64,000 nt of DNA from Candidatus Omnitrophota bacterium (GTDB taxonomy: Bacteria > Omnitrophota > JACPQZ01). The notes under the pieces are model-generated. The model saw only the letters and a program-made list of their open reading frames with translations, was not told the origin of the DNA and searched no databases. The stretch is from contig JACPQZ010000045.1 of assembly GCA_016190205.1 (NCBI GenBank), positions 62,001-126,000 of the forward strand, in the 5' to 3' direction. The position numbers and the translations under genes are program-made. Below are positions 33,951 through 41,165 of this stretch, piece by piece; position 1 is the first letter of the stretch; the number at the start of each line of letters is the position of its first letter.

Positions 33951-35005
33951 AGCCTTTTTCCCTTCTCATCCCAGACACGGCCTTCAAACATCCCGCAGGG
34001 CGCATCCGAACCGGATTTTACTCGGACGTCTATTTTTCCAGAACCCAAAAAATACTCGAGCGCGAGGGGCGCCGGGCGCGGGTCGTCATGCAGATCTTCT
34101 GCAAGGAGCATGCCCTTCTGTGCGGGGTCCAGGAGGTCCTGGCCCTTTTAAAACAACAGAAACCCACAGGAGCGCCGCTCAAGGTGCGCGCCCTTAAAGA
34201 TGGAACGGGAATCCGTCCCTGGGAAACGGTGCTGACCCTGGAAGGGGAATACCGCGACTTTTGCACGCTGGAGACCCTCATCTTAGGGATCCTCACACGA
34301 AGAACCAGTATCGCGACACAAATGCGGCGCTTGGTCCAGGCCGCCTCTCCGAAAGGAGTCATCTATTTTGGGGCCCGCTTCGATCATTATCTCATGCAGG
34401 AAGGGGACGGCTATGCGGTCCGCGTCGGCGGGGCCCTCGCCTCCTCCACTCCTGCCACAGAATATTGGTTCGGAAGGGAAGGTACAGGAACTATTCCGCA
34501 CGGCCTGATCGCCGCCTTTCAGGGTGATACCACTGCTGCCGCACTTGCCTTTGACCGGCACATCGTTTCGAAGATCAAAAGGATCGTACTCGTGGATTTT
34601 GACAACGACTGTGTGGGCACCGCCCTGGCCACCGCCCGTGTGTTGGGAAGGAAATTATGGGGCGTTCGACTCGACACCGCAGAGAATCTGACGGACCGCG
34701 CGATCACGCGGGCAAGGTCCCGCCATCGCGGGGTCTCGCCGCTCCTCATACGTCTGGTGCGCAGGGCCCTGGACCGCGCCGGGTTTGCGCGGGTGAAAAT
34801 TATCGTGAGCGGGGGGTTTAATGAAACTCGTATCCGGGACTTTGTACGGCGCAAAGTCCCCTTCGACCTCGTAGGTGTGGGCTCGAACGTCCATCGTTTC
34901 CGTGTCGACTTTACCGCTGATGTCGTGAGTGTAAATGGCCGCCCGTGCGCCAAGGTGGGGCGCCGCTTTCGACCGAACCCAAGGCTCAAACGGGTGGACG
35001 TGTGA
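33947..35005 (+). CDS. Nicotinate phosphoribosyltransferase
   Basis: NAD salvage enzyme of 352 residues, the short form also found in archaea. It makes nicotinate mononucleotide from nicotinate and PRPP. Visible features are GFYSDVYFSRTQKIL at the start, YRDFCTLETLILGIL, ASSTPATEYWFGREGTGTIPHG with the conserved His, and IIVSGGFNETRIRDF near the phosphate site. The start is ATG 33947, overlapping the JAMM gene; GTGA overlap with the Nudix gene follows. Confidence 0.88.
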   Translation: MKPFSLLIPDTAFKHPAGRIRTGFYSDVYFSRTQKILEREGRRARVVMQIFCKEHALLCGVQEVLALLKQQKPTGAPLKVRALKDGTGIRPWETVLTLEGEYRDFCTLETLILGILTRRTSIATQMRRLVQAASPKGVIYFGARFDHYLMQEGDGYAVRVGGALASSTPATEYWFGREGTGTIPHGLIAAFQGDTTAAALAFDRHIVSKIKRIVLVDFDNDCVGTALATARVLGRKLWGVRLDTAENLTDRAITRARSRHRGVSPLLIRLVRRALDRAGFARVKIIVSGGFNETRIRDFVRRKVPFDLVGVGSNVHRFRVDFTADVVSVNGRPCAKVGRRFRPNPRLKRVDV

Positions 35006-35538
35006 AGCTGCGCACGTGCCGCCGGGTTTGGCAGGGGAGGGTCTTCACGGTTGAACAGGCGGAATTTGAAATGGCGAGAGGCGCCCGAAAGCTGGACATC
35101 GTGCGGCACGGCGGGGCCAGCGTCATCCTGTCTGTGCTCAAGCGCAATCGGATCTTGCTCATCCGCCAGGCGCGCCCTGCCGTGGGAAGGGTTATCTGGG
35201 AACTTCCGGCCGGTACCATTGGGAGAGGGGAAAGCCCCTTGGCCTGCGCCCGCCGCGAGCTCGCCGAGGAGACCGGCTGGCGAGCCGGAAGAATCAAACA
35301 CCTGATCTCATTCTTTCCCAGCCCTGGATTTTGTGACGAGAAGATGCATGTCTTCGTCGCCACACAACTAAGTTTCGTCGGCCAAAGACTCGAACCTGAC
35401 GAGGAGCTTACGGTCCGAACCGTGACTTTAAAACAAGTGCTGGACATGATCCAAAAAGGCCTGATCCACGACGCGAAGACCATCGTTGCTCTACTGGTCT
35501 GGCAGCTTAATCGTAAAAAACACGGCCGTGACTCGTAA
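35002..35538 (+). CDS. Nudix hydrolase, ADP-ribose pyrophosphatase-like
   Basis: This 178-residue protein has a Nudix box: GTIGRGESPLACARRELAEETGW read as G-x5-E-x7-REL-x-EE-x-G. The preceding ELPAG and following FFPSPGF are typical of ADP-ribose pyrophosphatases. Neighbouring nicotinate salvage supports an NAD-metabolite role. Start GTG 35002. Its last codons and TAA lie inside a heptad-repeat run. Confidence 0.85.
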   Translation: MKLRTCRRVWQGRVFTVEQAEFEMARGARKLDIVRHGGASVILSVLKRNRILLIRQARPAVGRVIWELPAGTIGRGESPLACARRELAEETGWRAGRIKHLISFFPSPGFCDEKMHVFVATQLSFVGQRLEPDEELTVRTVTLKQVLDMIQKGLIHDAKTIVALLVWQLNRKKHGRDS

Positions 35539-35618
35539 TCCGTGACCCGTGACCCGTGAATTGTGAACTGCGGTATATCTACTTATGCTAGCGACGAGCG
35601 ACGAGCGACGAGCGACAA
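35526..35618. repeat. Two heptad blocks (CCGTGAC and GCGACGA)
   Basis: Six units from CCGTGAC to TTGTGAA (35526-35567) include the stop of the Nudix gene. Four GCGACGA units (35591-35618) follow an in-frame ATG at 35585 and precede the GTG start of the next gene. The second block has the same TTATGCTAGCGAC lead-in as the block at 37878. Confidence 0.8.
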
Positions 35619-35620
35619 AC

Positions 35621-36424
35621 GTGCCAATAATCACGCTGCTCACAGACTTCGGCACTAAAGATTCCTACGTAGCCCAAATGCAGGGAGTGATCTTAAGCGC
35701 CCTGCCGGAGGCGCGCATCGTTCATCTGGGACATGAAATCCCGCCGCAGAACGTCCGCAAGGCCGGTCTCTTCCTGCTGGCGGCCTATGGGTATTATCCG
35801 GCGGGGACCCTGCATGTGGTGGTCGTCGACCCCGGCGTGGGAACCGGACGTAAAATTCTAGCCATCGAAACAAGCCGCTACCGCTTCCTTGTACCCGATA
35901 ACGGCCTCATCGGCCCTGTGCTGGAAAATGAAAAACTTGTCCGCGCTGTGACGGTAACCAAGCGCAAGCTTTTCCGGGAACCCGTCAGCACCACCTTTCA
36001 TGGGCGGGATTGCTTTGCCCCCGCAGCCGCGCATTGGGTGAAGCACGGTTCACTCCGCGGTCTGGGACCCGCCATTCCCTCCTCTATGATAAAGCGGGAG
36101 AAGCTCTTTTCAGCCGTCGAGGCAACCCCCCACGGTCTTCAGGGTCTCGTGATGGATCACGATACTTTCGGAAACCTCATCACGAATATCCACCGCAGTG
36201 ACCTGGCTAGGCTGGGAAAAACGCGTAAACTCAAAACGGAGGTGCTTGGACATGCCATCCCAGGTCTTTCAACAACGTACGCCGACGGCAAATCCGGCGA
36301 ACCCATCGCGCTGATTGGAAGTCTTGGCTTCGTGGAGATCGCCGTCAACCGGGGGAGCGCGCTTAAAGTTCTTACAGGGAAGACGACTTTCCCCGCGCGC
36401 ACGATTCGAGTTCGGATAAAATAG
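35621..36424 (+). CDS. SAM hydroxide adenosyltransferase / DUF62 family protein
   Basis: This 267-residue enzyme is of the fluorinase/duf-62 family, which splits S-adenosylmethionine to adenosine and methionine with water. ITLLTDFGTKDSYV at the start, VVVDPGVGTGRK, HGRDCFAPAAAHW and GNLITNI are family motifs. GTG 35621 begins right at the conserved region; an in-frame ATG at 35585 would add MLATSDERRATN encoded entirely by 7-bp repeats. Which start is used is open. Confidence 0.85.
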   Translation: MPIITLLTDFGTKDSYVAQMQGVILSALPEARIVHLGHEIPPQNVRKAGLFLLAAYGYYPAGTLHVVVVDPGVGTGRKILAIETSRYRFLVPDNGLIGPVLENEKLVRAVTVTKRKLFREPVSTTFHGRDCFAPAAAHWVKHGSLRGLGPAIPSSMIKREKLFSAVEATPHGLQGLVMDHDTFGNLITNIHRSDLARLGKTRKLKTEVLGHAIPGLSTTYADGKSGEPIALIGSLGFVEIAVNRGSALKVLTGKTTFPARTIRVRIK

Positions 36425-36474
36425 ATTCGTTTGTTCGCGAGAGACTCTAACAATTTATATAAAGCGAGGTGAAC

Positions 36475-36768
36475 ATGCCGCCAGAGGAAATGAAGGACGA
36501 AAAGAAGGACGAAAAGAAAGAAGAAAAGCCGCTGAAACCAGCCGCAAAACAAGAAGAAAAACCAAAAGAGGAGATGGCGAGGCAGACCAATTGCCCGAAC
36601 GACAACAAGCCTCTCAAAGGGGCCAAGCTCTATTACCGCAATGGAAACCATTTTTGCTCCAAGGGCTGCTTCAAGGCCTGGCAGGCCAAGCAGGGCGAGG
36701 CCCCACAGGTTCAAGGCGCCCCGCAGGTCGCTTCCCAAGGTGCTGCGAAGACAGATAACCCTGCGTAA
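36475..36768 (+). CDS. Lys/Glu-rich protein with small Cys motif
   Basis: This 97-residue product starts at ATG 36475 with GCGAGG upstream. The first ~35 residues are mostly Lys, Glu and Asp. The core TNCPNDNKPLKGAKLYYRNG followed by HFCSKGCFKAW has three Cys that may bind a metal, like TRASH or zinc-ribbon modules. A Gln/Ala tail follows. The role is unknown. Confidence 0.6.
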   Translation: MPPEEMKDEKKDEKKEEKPLKPAAKQEEKPKEEMARQTNCPNDNKPLKGAKLYYRNGNHFCSKGCFKAWQAKQGEAPQVQGAPQVASQGAAKTDNPA

Positions 36769-36787
36769 GGGCTGGGCATGGACGGCC

Positions 36788-37420
36788 TTGAGCGCCCTGA
36801 TCCTGACGGGGGCAGCCCGCTTGGGTTTCGGAGATGACCTTTGGAAACGATTTGAATTCCTGGACAGCGGGGTTTTCGAGACCTGGCATGAACGGGTCAT
36901 GAAGGGGAAAGTCCAGTACTCAATCGACGCCCAAGACGGGGTCCGGTTTCTGCGCGCAACCAGCGTGCAGACGGCGTCGGCCCTCGTCCTGCCCCTTAAA
37001 TTCTCCGTCCAGGAATATCCGCGTCTTTCCTGGGAGTGGGAGGTGATGCGTTTCCCTGAAAAAACCACCGAGATCAGCAAGGAGAACGATGACTACGGGG
37101 CCCGCGTCTATGTCATCTTCACCGGCTTTCCGCTCTTTAACGCCAAGTGCATCGAATACATCTGGGACGAGAAAATGCCGGAGGGGATGGTCTTCACGAG
37201 CCCCTGGAAGGAAAACATCCGCTTCATCGTGGCGCAAAGCGGCGCAGGGGGACAGGGCTGGGTCCGAGAGGAGCGGAACGTCCACGAAGATTATGTGAAG
37301 GCTTTCGGTGAAGAGCCCAAGAGAAAGATTTGGGGCCTTGCCCTCATGTCAGACTCGGACAACACCCGGTCGAGCGCAGAGGCCTGGTTTCGCACCATTG
37401 AGATCAGGAAGGGGCCGTGA
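36788..37420 (+). CDS. DUF3047-like exported protein
   Basis: The mature region contains LRATSVQTASALVLPLKF, YPRLSWEWEVMRFPE, DDYGARVYVIFTGFP and AEAWFRTIEIR, matching DUF3047 proteins, which have no known function. The start is uncertain. TTG 36788 gives 210 residues; CTG 36761 would give a cleaner signal peptide (RKGWAWTALSALILTG); ATG 36641 overlaps the previous gene by 128 bp and is unlikely. It overlaps the HIT gene by 4 bp. Confidence 0.65.
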   Translation: MSALILTGAARLGFGDDLWKRFEFLDSGVFETWHERVMKGKVQYSIDAQDGVRFLRATSVQTASALVLPLKFSVQEYPRLSWEWEVMRFPEKTTEISKENDDYGARVYVIFTGFPLFNAKCIEYIWDEKMPEGMVFTSPWKENIRFIVAQSGAGGQGWVREERNVHEDYVKAFGEEPKRKIWGLALMSDSDNTRSSAEAWFRTIEIRKGP

Positions 37421-37767
37421 GCGAAGCTGACTGTATCTTCTGTAAAATCGCCAAGGGTGAAATCCCTGCCAAAAAAATTTGGGAGGATGACGACTGCCTG
37501 GCCTTTCTGGACATCAATCCCCAGGCCCCTCAACATATCATCCTCATCCCGCGCCGCCATATCGAAACAATCGCCCAAACCCAGGAGGGAGACCAAGCCC
37601 TTCTGGGATCCCTTCTTTTGGCCGCAAAAAGTATAGCCAGAGACGAGAAACTGGAAAGGCCGGGTTACCGTCTCGTCATAAACTGCGGTCCCGGCGGCGG
37701 GCAGACCGTCTATCACATCCACGTGCACATCCTGGGCGGGCGTCCCATGAAATGGCCGCCGGGGTAG
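37417..37767 (+). CDS. HIT family (Hint-type) hydrolase
   Basis: This 116-residue histidine-triad protein starts at GTG 37417. CIFCKIAKGEIPAKKIWED at the start and the triad HIHVHILGG with the catalytic central His at the end define it. It cleaves nucleoside phosphoramidates or AMP-lysine; the cellular substrate is unknown. A repeat-rich gap follows. Confidence 0.92.
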   Translation: MSEADCIFCKIAKGEIPAKKIWEDDDCLAFLDINPQAPQHIILIPRRHIETIAQTQEGDQALLGSLLLAAKSIARDEKLERPGYRLVINCGPGGGQTVYHIHVHILGGRPMKWPPG

Positions 37768-37787
37768 ATACCGGAATCAACAGGTTT

Positions 37788-37913
37788 GTCGCTAGTCGCT
37801 AGCAACTAGTCGCTAGCAAACAAAAACTTCGTCTGTTGAAAGTAAATGATTCATGTTACAAGCGACCAGCGATTGCTTTTATGCTAGCGACCAGCGACCA
37901 GCGACTAGCGACT
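37788..37913. repeat. Inverted heptad arms (GTCGCTA and AGCGACC)
   Basis: The left arm 37788-37815 has GTCGCTA, GTCGCTA, GCAACTA, GTCGCTA. The right arm 37861-37913 has AGCGACC units, interrupted by GCTTTTATGCT, ending three bases before GTG 37917. The right-hand block contains an in-frame ATG at 37881. Together with 38591-38618 the endonuclease gene is bracketed by opposite-facing heptads. Confidence 0.85.
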
Positions 37914-37916
37914 GAC

Positions 37917-38612
37917 GTGAAGGCTTTTCTCGATAGTATTTACCGGCGCCTGCATCAGTATTACGGACCCCAGCACTGGTGGCCGGCGGACACCCCTTTT
38001 GAAGTCATGGTCGGCGCCATTCTCACACAGGGCACCGCCTGGAGAAACGTGGAGCGGGCCCTGGTGAATCTTAAACACGAGCGCGTACTCAACGCAGAGC
38101 GCCTGGGTAAAGTACCCCCAAGAAGGCTGGCCCGCCTCATCCGGCCGGCGGGTTACTTTAACGTGAAGGCACGTAGGCTGCACCACTTTCTGGACTATTT
38201 CCGTCGCCTGCACGGCTTAAAGATAATATCCATGCAAAAAGCGTCCCTTCATAATTTGAGGAGCGAACTCTTGTCCGTGAGCGGCATCGGAAAGGAAACC
38301 GCCGACAGCATCCTGCTCTACTCGCTCAATAAACCCATTTTTGTAGTAGATGCCTATACCCGGAGAATCCTTTCCCGTCACCATGCCGTGCATCCTGACG
38401 CCGGCTACGATACAATCCAAAACCTCTTTCACCGCAACGTCAAGCGCCGGACCGCCTTGTACAACGAATTTCACGCGCTTTTTGTGCACCTGGGCAAGGA
38501 TTATTGCAGGAAGATGCCCGATTGCAGGAGTTGTCCCCTGAATTACCTCAATAACGACCCCCTAACCCGCTACGAAGGGCCCAAAATGCAGTCGCTGGTC
38601 GCTGGTCGCTAG
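37917..38612 (+). CDS. Endonuclease III-like DNA glycosylase
   Basis: HhH-GPD glycosylase of 231 residues for base excision repair. LYDFFR-like start, FEVMVGAILTQGTAWRNVE, the helix-hairpin-helix VSGIGKETADSILLYSLN with catalytic-type Lys and FVVDAYTRRIL with Asp are present. The C-terminal cluster reads CRKMPDCRSCPLNYLN: three Cys, with Asn where the fourth Cys of the 4Fe-4S site normally stands. An upstream ATG at 37881 would add MLATSDQRLATD from repeats. The C-terminus SLVAGR is also repeat-encoded. Confidence 0.82.
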   Translation: MKAFLDSIYRRLHQYYGPQHWWPADTPFEVMVGAILTQGTAWRNVERALVNLKHERVLNAERLGKVPPRRLARLIRPAGYFNVKARRLHHFLDYFRRLHGLKIISMQKASLHNLRSELLSVSGIGKETADSILLYSLNKPIFVVDAYTRRILSRHHAVHPDAGYDTIQNLFHRNVKRRTALYNEFHALFVHLGKDYCRKMPDCRSCPLNYLNNDPLTRYEGPKMQSLVAGR

Positions 38613-38618
38613 TCGCTG
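38591..38618 (+). repeat. Four GTCGCTG heptads over the endonuclease stop codon
   Basis: GTCGCTG, GTCGCTG, GTCGCTA, GTCGCTG. The TAG stop at 38610-38612 lies inside the third and fourth units, so repeat number decides the C-terminal end. Confidence 0.8.
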
Positions 38619-38622
38619 GCAC

Positions 38623-39855
38623 ATGGAAGCCATGAAGCACCCTCGCCTGTCCATCCTGGCATGGTCGCTGTACGATTTCGCGAATACGATCTTCGCGATG
38701 AATGTGGTCAGCTACAACTTCGCGCTCTGGATCACAGATACGCATGGAACCGATGACCTCGCCTATAGCCTTGCCCTTTCCATCTCCACTGCGGTCGTTG
38801 CCCTCGCCGTGCCCCTCTTGGGCGCCATTTCCGACCGCTACGACCGGCGGATGCCTTACCTTCGGGGTTACACGTTGGGCTGCGTTCTTTTTACCATGCT
38901 TCTCGGTACGGTCAAGCACGCATCCACGGCTCTCATCTTCTTTTCGATAGCGAATGCCTGCTTCCAAATATCCAATATATTCTATAATGCCCTTATCCCT
39001 CAAATATCAACTAAGGGAAGGATGGGCCGCATGTCGGGTATCGGCACAGGCACCGGCTATATCGGCGCCATCATAGGGCTTATCATCGTCAAGCCGTTTA
39101 AAGACGTGGGCGGGTACCAAGCCGCTTTCATTCCCACAGCCCTATGCCTTCTCCTTTTTGCCCTGCCCTGCCTCATCCTCATCCGCGATCCCTCCTCGGG
39201 CCCGGCCCGTGTCACCCCGCGCGACTTTGTGCGCGGCTGGAAAAAGGTGAGCCAGACCTTCCGGGATGCGCGCAAATATTCCAGTTTCTTTCTGCTCCTT
39301 TTGTCCAGTTTCCTGGTCTTGAATGCCATCAATACCATTATTGCGTTTATGTCCGTGTACGCCCAGAAGGTGGTGGGATTTACCGATGAGAATATTTTCT
39401 TCTTTATGATTATTTGCACCCTGTTTGCCGTCGTGGCAAGCTTTGTCTTTGGGTTCGTGTCTGACCGCCTGGGCGCACTCCGCACGCTCAAATGGACCCT
39501 GGGCGTCTGGATCCTCGCCGTGGTGGGCGGCATCTTTGCCACAACCCAGGCGGCCCTCTGGATGATCGGGCCCCTCGTGGGAATCGCCTTAGCCGGCACC
39601 TGGGTCACATCGCGGGTGGTAGTCGCCGAGCTCGCCCCGCGCAGAAAGACGGGGGAGTTCTTCGGCCTCTTCGGCCTTGCCGGCCGCTTCTCAGCCATTC
39701 TGGGGCCTCTCGTTTGGGGTGTAACCACATGGCTTTTTAGCTCCCTGGGGGTTATGCGCTACCGCATTGCCCTGGGCGCCATGCTCGTGTTTATTCTCCT
39801 GGGGCTAAGAATTTTAAGAAGGGTACGTATGCCAGAGGTAGAAAATACGAGGTGA
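38623..39855 (+). CDS. MFS transporter, UMF1/Atg22-like
   Basis: This 410-residue membrane protein has about 12 hydrophobic segments. The start SLYDFANTIFAMNVVSYNFALW is typical of UMF1-type (Atg22-like) transporters, and LGAISDRYDRRMPYLR matches the MFS loop 2-3 motif. ATG 38632 is an alternative start. The substrate is unknown. The gene is preceded by a repeat and not clearly coupled to its neighbours. Confidence 0.8.
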   Translation: MEAMKHPRLSILAWSLYDFANTIFAMNVVSYNFALWITDTHGTDDLAYSLALSISTAVVALAVPLLGAISDRYDRRMPYLRGYTLGCVLFTMLLGTVKHASTALIFFSIANACFQISNIFYNALIPQISTKGRMGRMSGIGTGTGYIGAIIGLIIVKPFKDVGGYQAAFIPTALCLLLFALPCLILIRDPSSGPARVTPRDFVRGWKKVSQTFRDARKYSSFFLLLLSSFLVLNAINTIIAFMSVYAQKVVGFTDENIFFFMIICTLFAVVASFVFGFVSDRLGALRTLKWTLGVWILAVVGGIFATTQAALWMIGPLVGIALAGTWVTSRVVVAELAPRRKTGEFFGLFGLAGRFSAILGPLVWGVTTWLFSSLGVMRYRIALGAMLVFILLGLRILRRVRMPEVENTR

Positions 39856-39868
39856 TAATCTTAACCAT

Positions 39869-39897
39869 TTGCGTTTTGCATAATTGTGTGCTATAGT
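39869..39897 (+). promoter_or_regulatory. Promoter of the c-di-GMP riboswitch 1 transcript
   Basis: TTGCGT at 39869-39874, 17-bp spacer, TATAGT at 39892-39897. Transcription would start near 39904, 26 bases before the riboswitch P1 stem. Confidence 0.65.
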
Positions 39898-39929
39898 CGT
39901 TGTAGAGATTAATCGTTCCTTACATATTG

Positions 39930-40102
39930 TAACCTGTTAAAGGCAAACCACTTGTGAGGGTGGGACGCAAAGCCGAGGATCCATGTAGCGGGTTGCGTGG
40001 AGAGTGAAGCGTGATGCGTATACAGATTTCGCACCACGCACCACGCACGACACACCACGGTCGATAAGATACGTGGGCATGGACAGCCTGGTTGCCGGGT
40101 TA
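39930..40102 (+). ncRNA. c-di-GMP-I (GEMM-I) riboswitch 1 with heptad-repeat insertion
   Basis: The conserved core is plain: GGCAAACCA with GGGTGGGACGCAAAGCC, then the receptor strand GACAGCCTGGTTGCCGGG. P1 pairs TAACCTG (39930-39936) with CGGGTTA (40096-40102). The second arm is enlarged by ~70 bases of inverted heptads (39990-40059, units such as GCACCAC). Ligand binding should hold GGGTTA in P1, leaving TAACCCC free for the terminator at 40122. This predicts an off-switch, with high c-di-GMP reducing expression of the RHH-like and TIGR04073 genes. Confidence 0.9.
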
Positions 40103-40121
40103 AAAATTTCACAAGTTCTCT

Positions 40122-40149
40122 AACCCCATCCTCCAAAATGGGGTTTTTT
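40122..40149 (+). terminator. Riboswitch-controlled terminator
   Basis: AACCCCAT and ATGGGGTT around an eight-base loop, then T-run. Its 5' strand is complementary to the 3' strand of riboswitch P1, giving mutually exclusive folds. Confidence 0.9.
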
Positions 40150-40176
40150 AATGATTCTCGAGGGAGGTGAAAGATT

Positions 40177-40449
40177 ATGGAACCCAATATGCTAAACGAT
40201 GATAAGGACCTGCACCGCGTGATTACCCTTTTGAATAGAGAGCAGATCGACTACCTCGACAAGATTGGAAAAGACGCGCTCTTCTCAAGCGGAATCAAGC
40301 TCTCCAGGACCAAGATCATCTCCGCGATGGTGGACGCGTTCCGCAAGGCCGGTGTCGGCGGTCAGGGCATCAAGACCAAGGACGAATTCCAAGAAAAACT
40401 TTTACACTCCTTGGGTCTGGACACACACCAGGCCAAAAAGGCCTGCTAG
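40177..40449 (+). CDS. Ribbon-helix-helix-like small protein, c-di-GMP riboswitch-controlled (copy 1)
   Basis: This 90-residue protein has strong GGAGGTGAAAG at 40163-40173. A strand (HRVITLL), helix (REQIDYLDKIGKDALF) and second helix (SRTKIISAMVDAFRKA) follow the ribbon-helix-helix order of CopG/MetJ-type DNA-binding proteins. It shares long stretches, such as DYLDKIGKDALFS, with the protein at 56230, which sits behind the other c-di-GMP riboswitch. DNA binding is inferred. No published function is known to me. Confidence 0.75.
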   Translation: MEPNMLNDDKDLHRVITLLNREQIDYLDKIGKDALFSSGIKLSRTKIISAMVDAFRKAGVGGQGIKTKDEFQEKLLHSLGLDTHQAKKAC

Positions 40450-40495
40450 ACTGTTTCGTACAACCTTCTAGACATGAGAGGGGGTGGTATTCAAA

Positions 40496-40834
40496 ATGAA
40501 GAGCGCTATCGTCAAGGGAGTTTTGGTGGCGTTTGTAACTGCGATCATCGTGAGTGCGGCTGGCGTTTCCTATGCCGATGACACTTTGAACGGGATGGGA
40601 AACAAACTGCGCCGCGGCATTGTGAACGCAGCGAGCGGTTGGGTGGAGCTTCCCAAAGGCATCTACGATGAGTCCAAGGCCCATGATCCGGCCACAGGGC
40701 TCATCTGGGGCAGCATCAAGGGAAGCGGCCTGACAGTGTTAAGGACGGGTGGCGGCGCATATGATACGGGAACCTTCCTGTTCCCCGTGCCGAAAGACTA
40801 CAAGCCCGTGATGGAGCCTGAGACATTATTTTGA
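40496..40834 (+). CDS. TIGR04073-type exported protein, paralogue 3
   Basis: This 112-residue protein starts at ATG 40496 after GAGGGGG. Signal VLVAFVTAIIVSAAGVSYA, then the family pattern KLRRGIVNAASGWVELPKG, GSIKGSGLTVLRTGGGAYD, FLFPVPKDYKPVMEPE. It lies in the same riboswitch-controlled unit as the RHH-like gene, linking this family to c-di-GMP here. The stop codon is inside a 13-bp perfect inverted repeat. Confidence 0.82.
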   Translation: MKSAIVKGVLVAFVTAIIVSAAGVSYADDTLNGMGNKLRRGIVNAASGWVELPKGIYDESKAHDPATGLIWGSIKGSGLTVLRTGGGAYDTGTFLFPVPKDYKPVMEPETLF

Positions 40835-40855
40835 TGCGCAAGTGCGCATCAAAAT
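40828..40855. repeat. Perfect 13-bp inverted repeat over the stop codon
   Basis: ATTTTGATGCGCA and TGCGCATCAAAAT separated by two bases. Its second half ends in AAAAT, so it could terminate in either direction, but the T-run is short. Confidence 0.75.
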
Positions 40856-41161
40856 CGGGACATGTGCCGGTATCAAGACAGTTTCTTCAGCGGCACGTGT
40901 CCCGCCGGGGAAGAGGGTAATCTCCGGGTATCGGGCAAACAAGTTACAGCAAAAGGGATGCGCAGAGGGAGTCGCATCCCTTTGTGTTTCTCGCCCTATG
41001 CATAACTTTAGCGAGAAACACAAACGGGACATGTGCCGGTATCAAGACAGTTTCTTTGTCGGCACGTGTCCCGCACACGGGCCCTCTCTCTGACTGAAGC
41101 GAGAAACACAAACGGGACATGTGCCGGTATCCAGACAGTTTCTTTGGCGGCACGTGTCCCG
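40856..41161. repeat. Three copies of a 49-bp hairpin repeat
   Basis: Copies at 40856-40904, 41025-41073 and 41113-41161 each begin CGGGACATGTGCCGGTATC, continue AGACAGTTTCTT and end CGGCACGTGTCCCG. The two ends pair with one mismatch (14-bp stem). Copies 2 and 3 share a further upstream GCGAGAAACACAAA, which is also inverted at 40981-40994. A second hairpin (AAAGGGATGCG at 40952, CGCATCCCTTT at 40973) lies between. No gene is seen in the 331-bp gap. Confidence 0.85.
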
Positions 41162-41165
41162 CCGA

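Noticed and set aside
33528-35005. JAMM gene plus neighbours as a ubiquitin-like or antiphage cassette
   Set aside because: No ubiquitin-like, E1-like or E2-like gene is adjacent; the neighbours are NAD salvage and Nudix genes.
40856-41161. Repeats with ~88-bp spacing as a CRISPR array
   Set aside because: Only three copies, each a self-complementary 49-bp hairpin, with unequal spacing (169 and 88 bp) and shared flanks instead of unique spacers. No cas gene is nearby.
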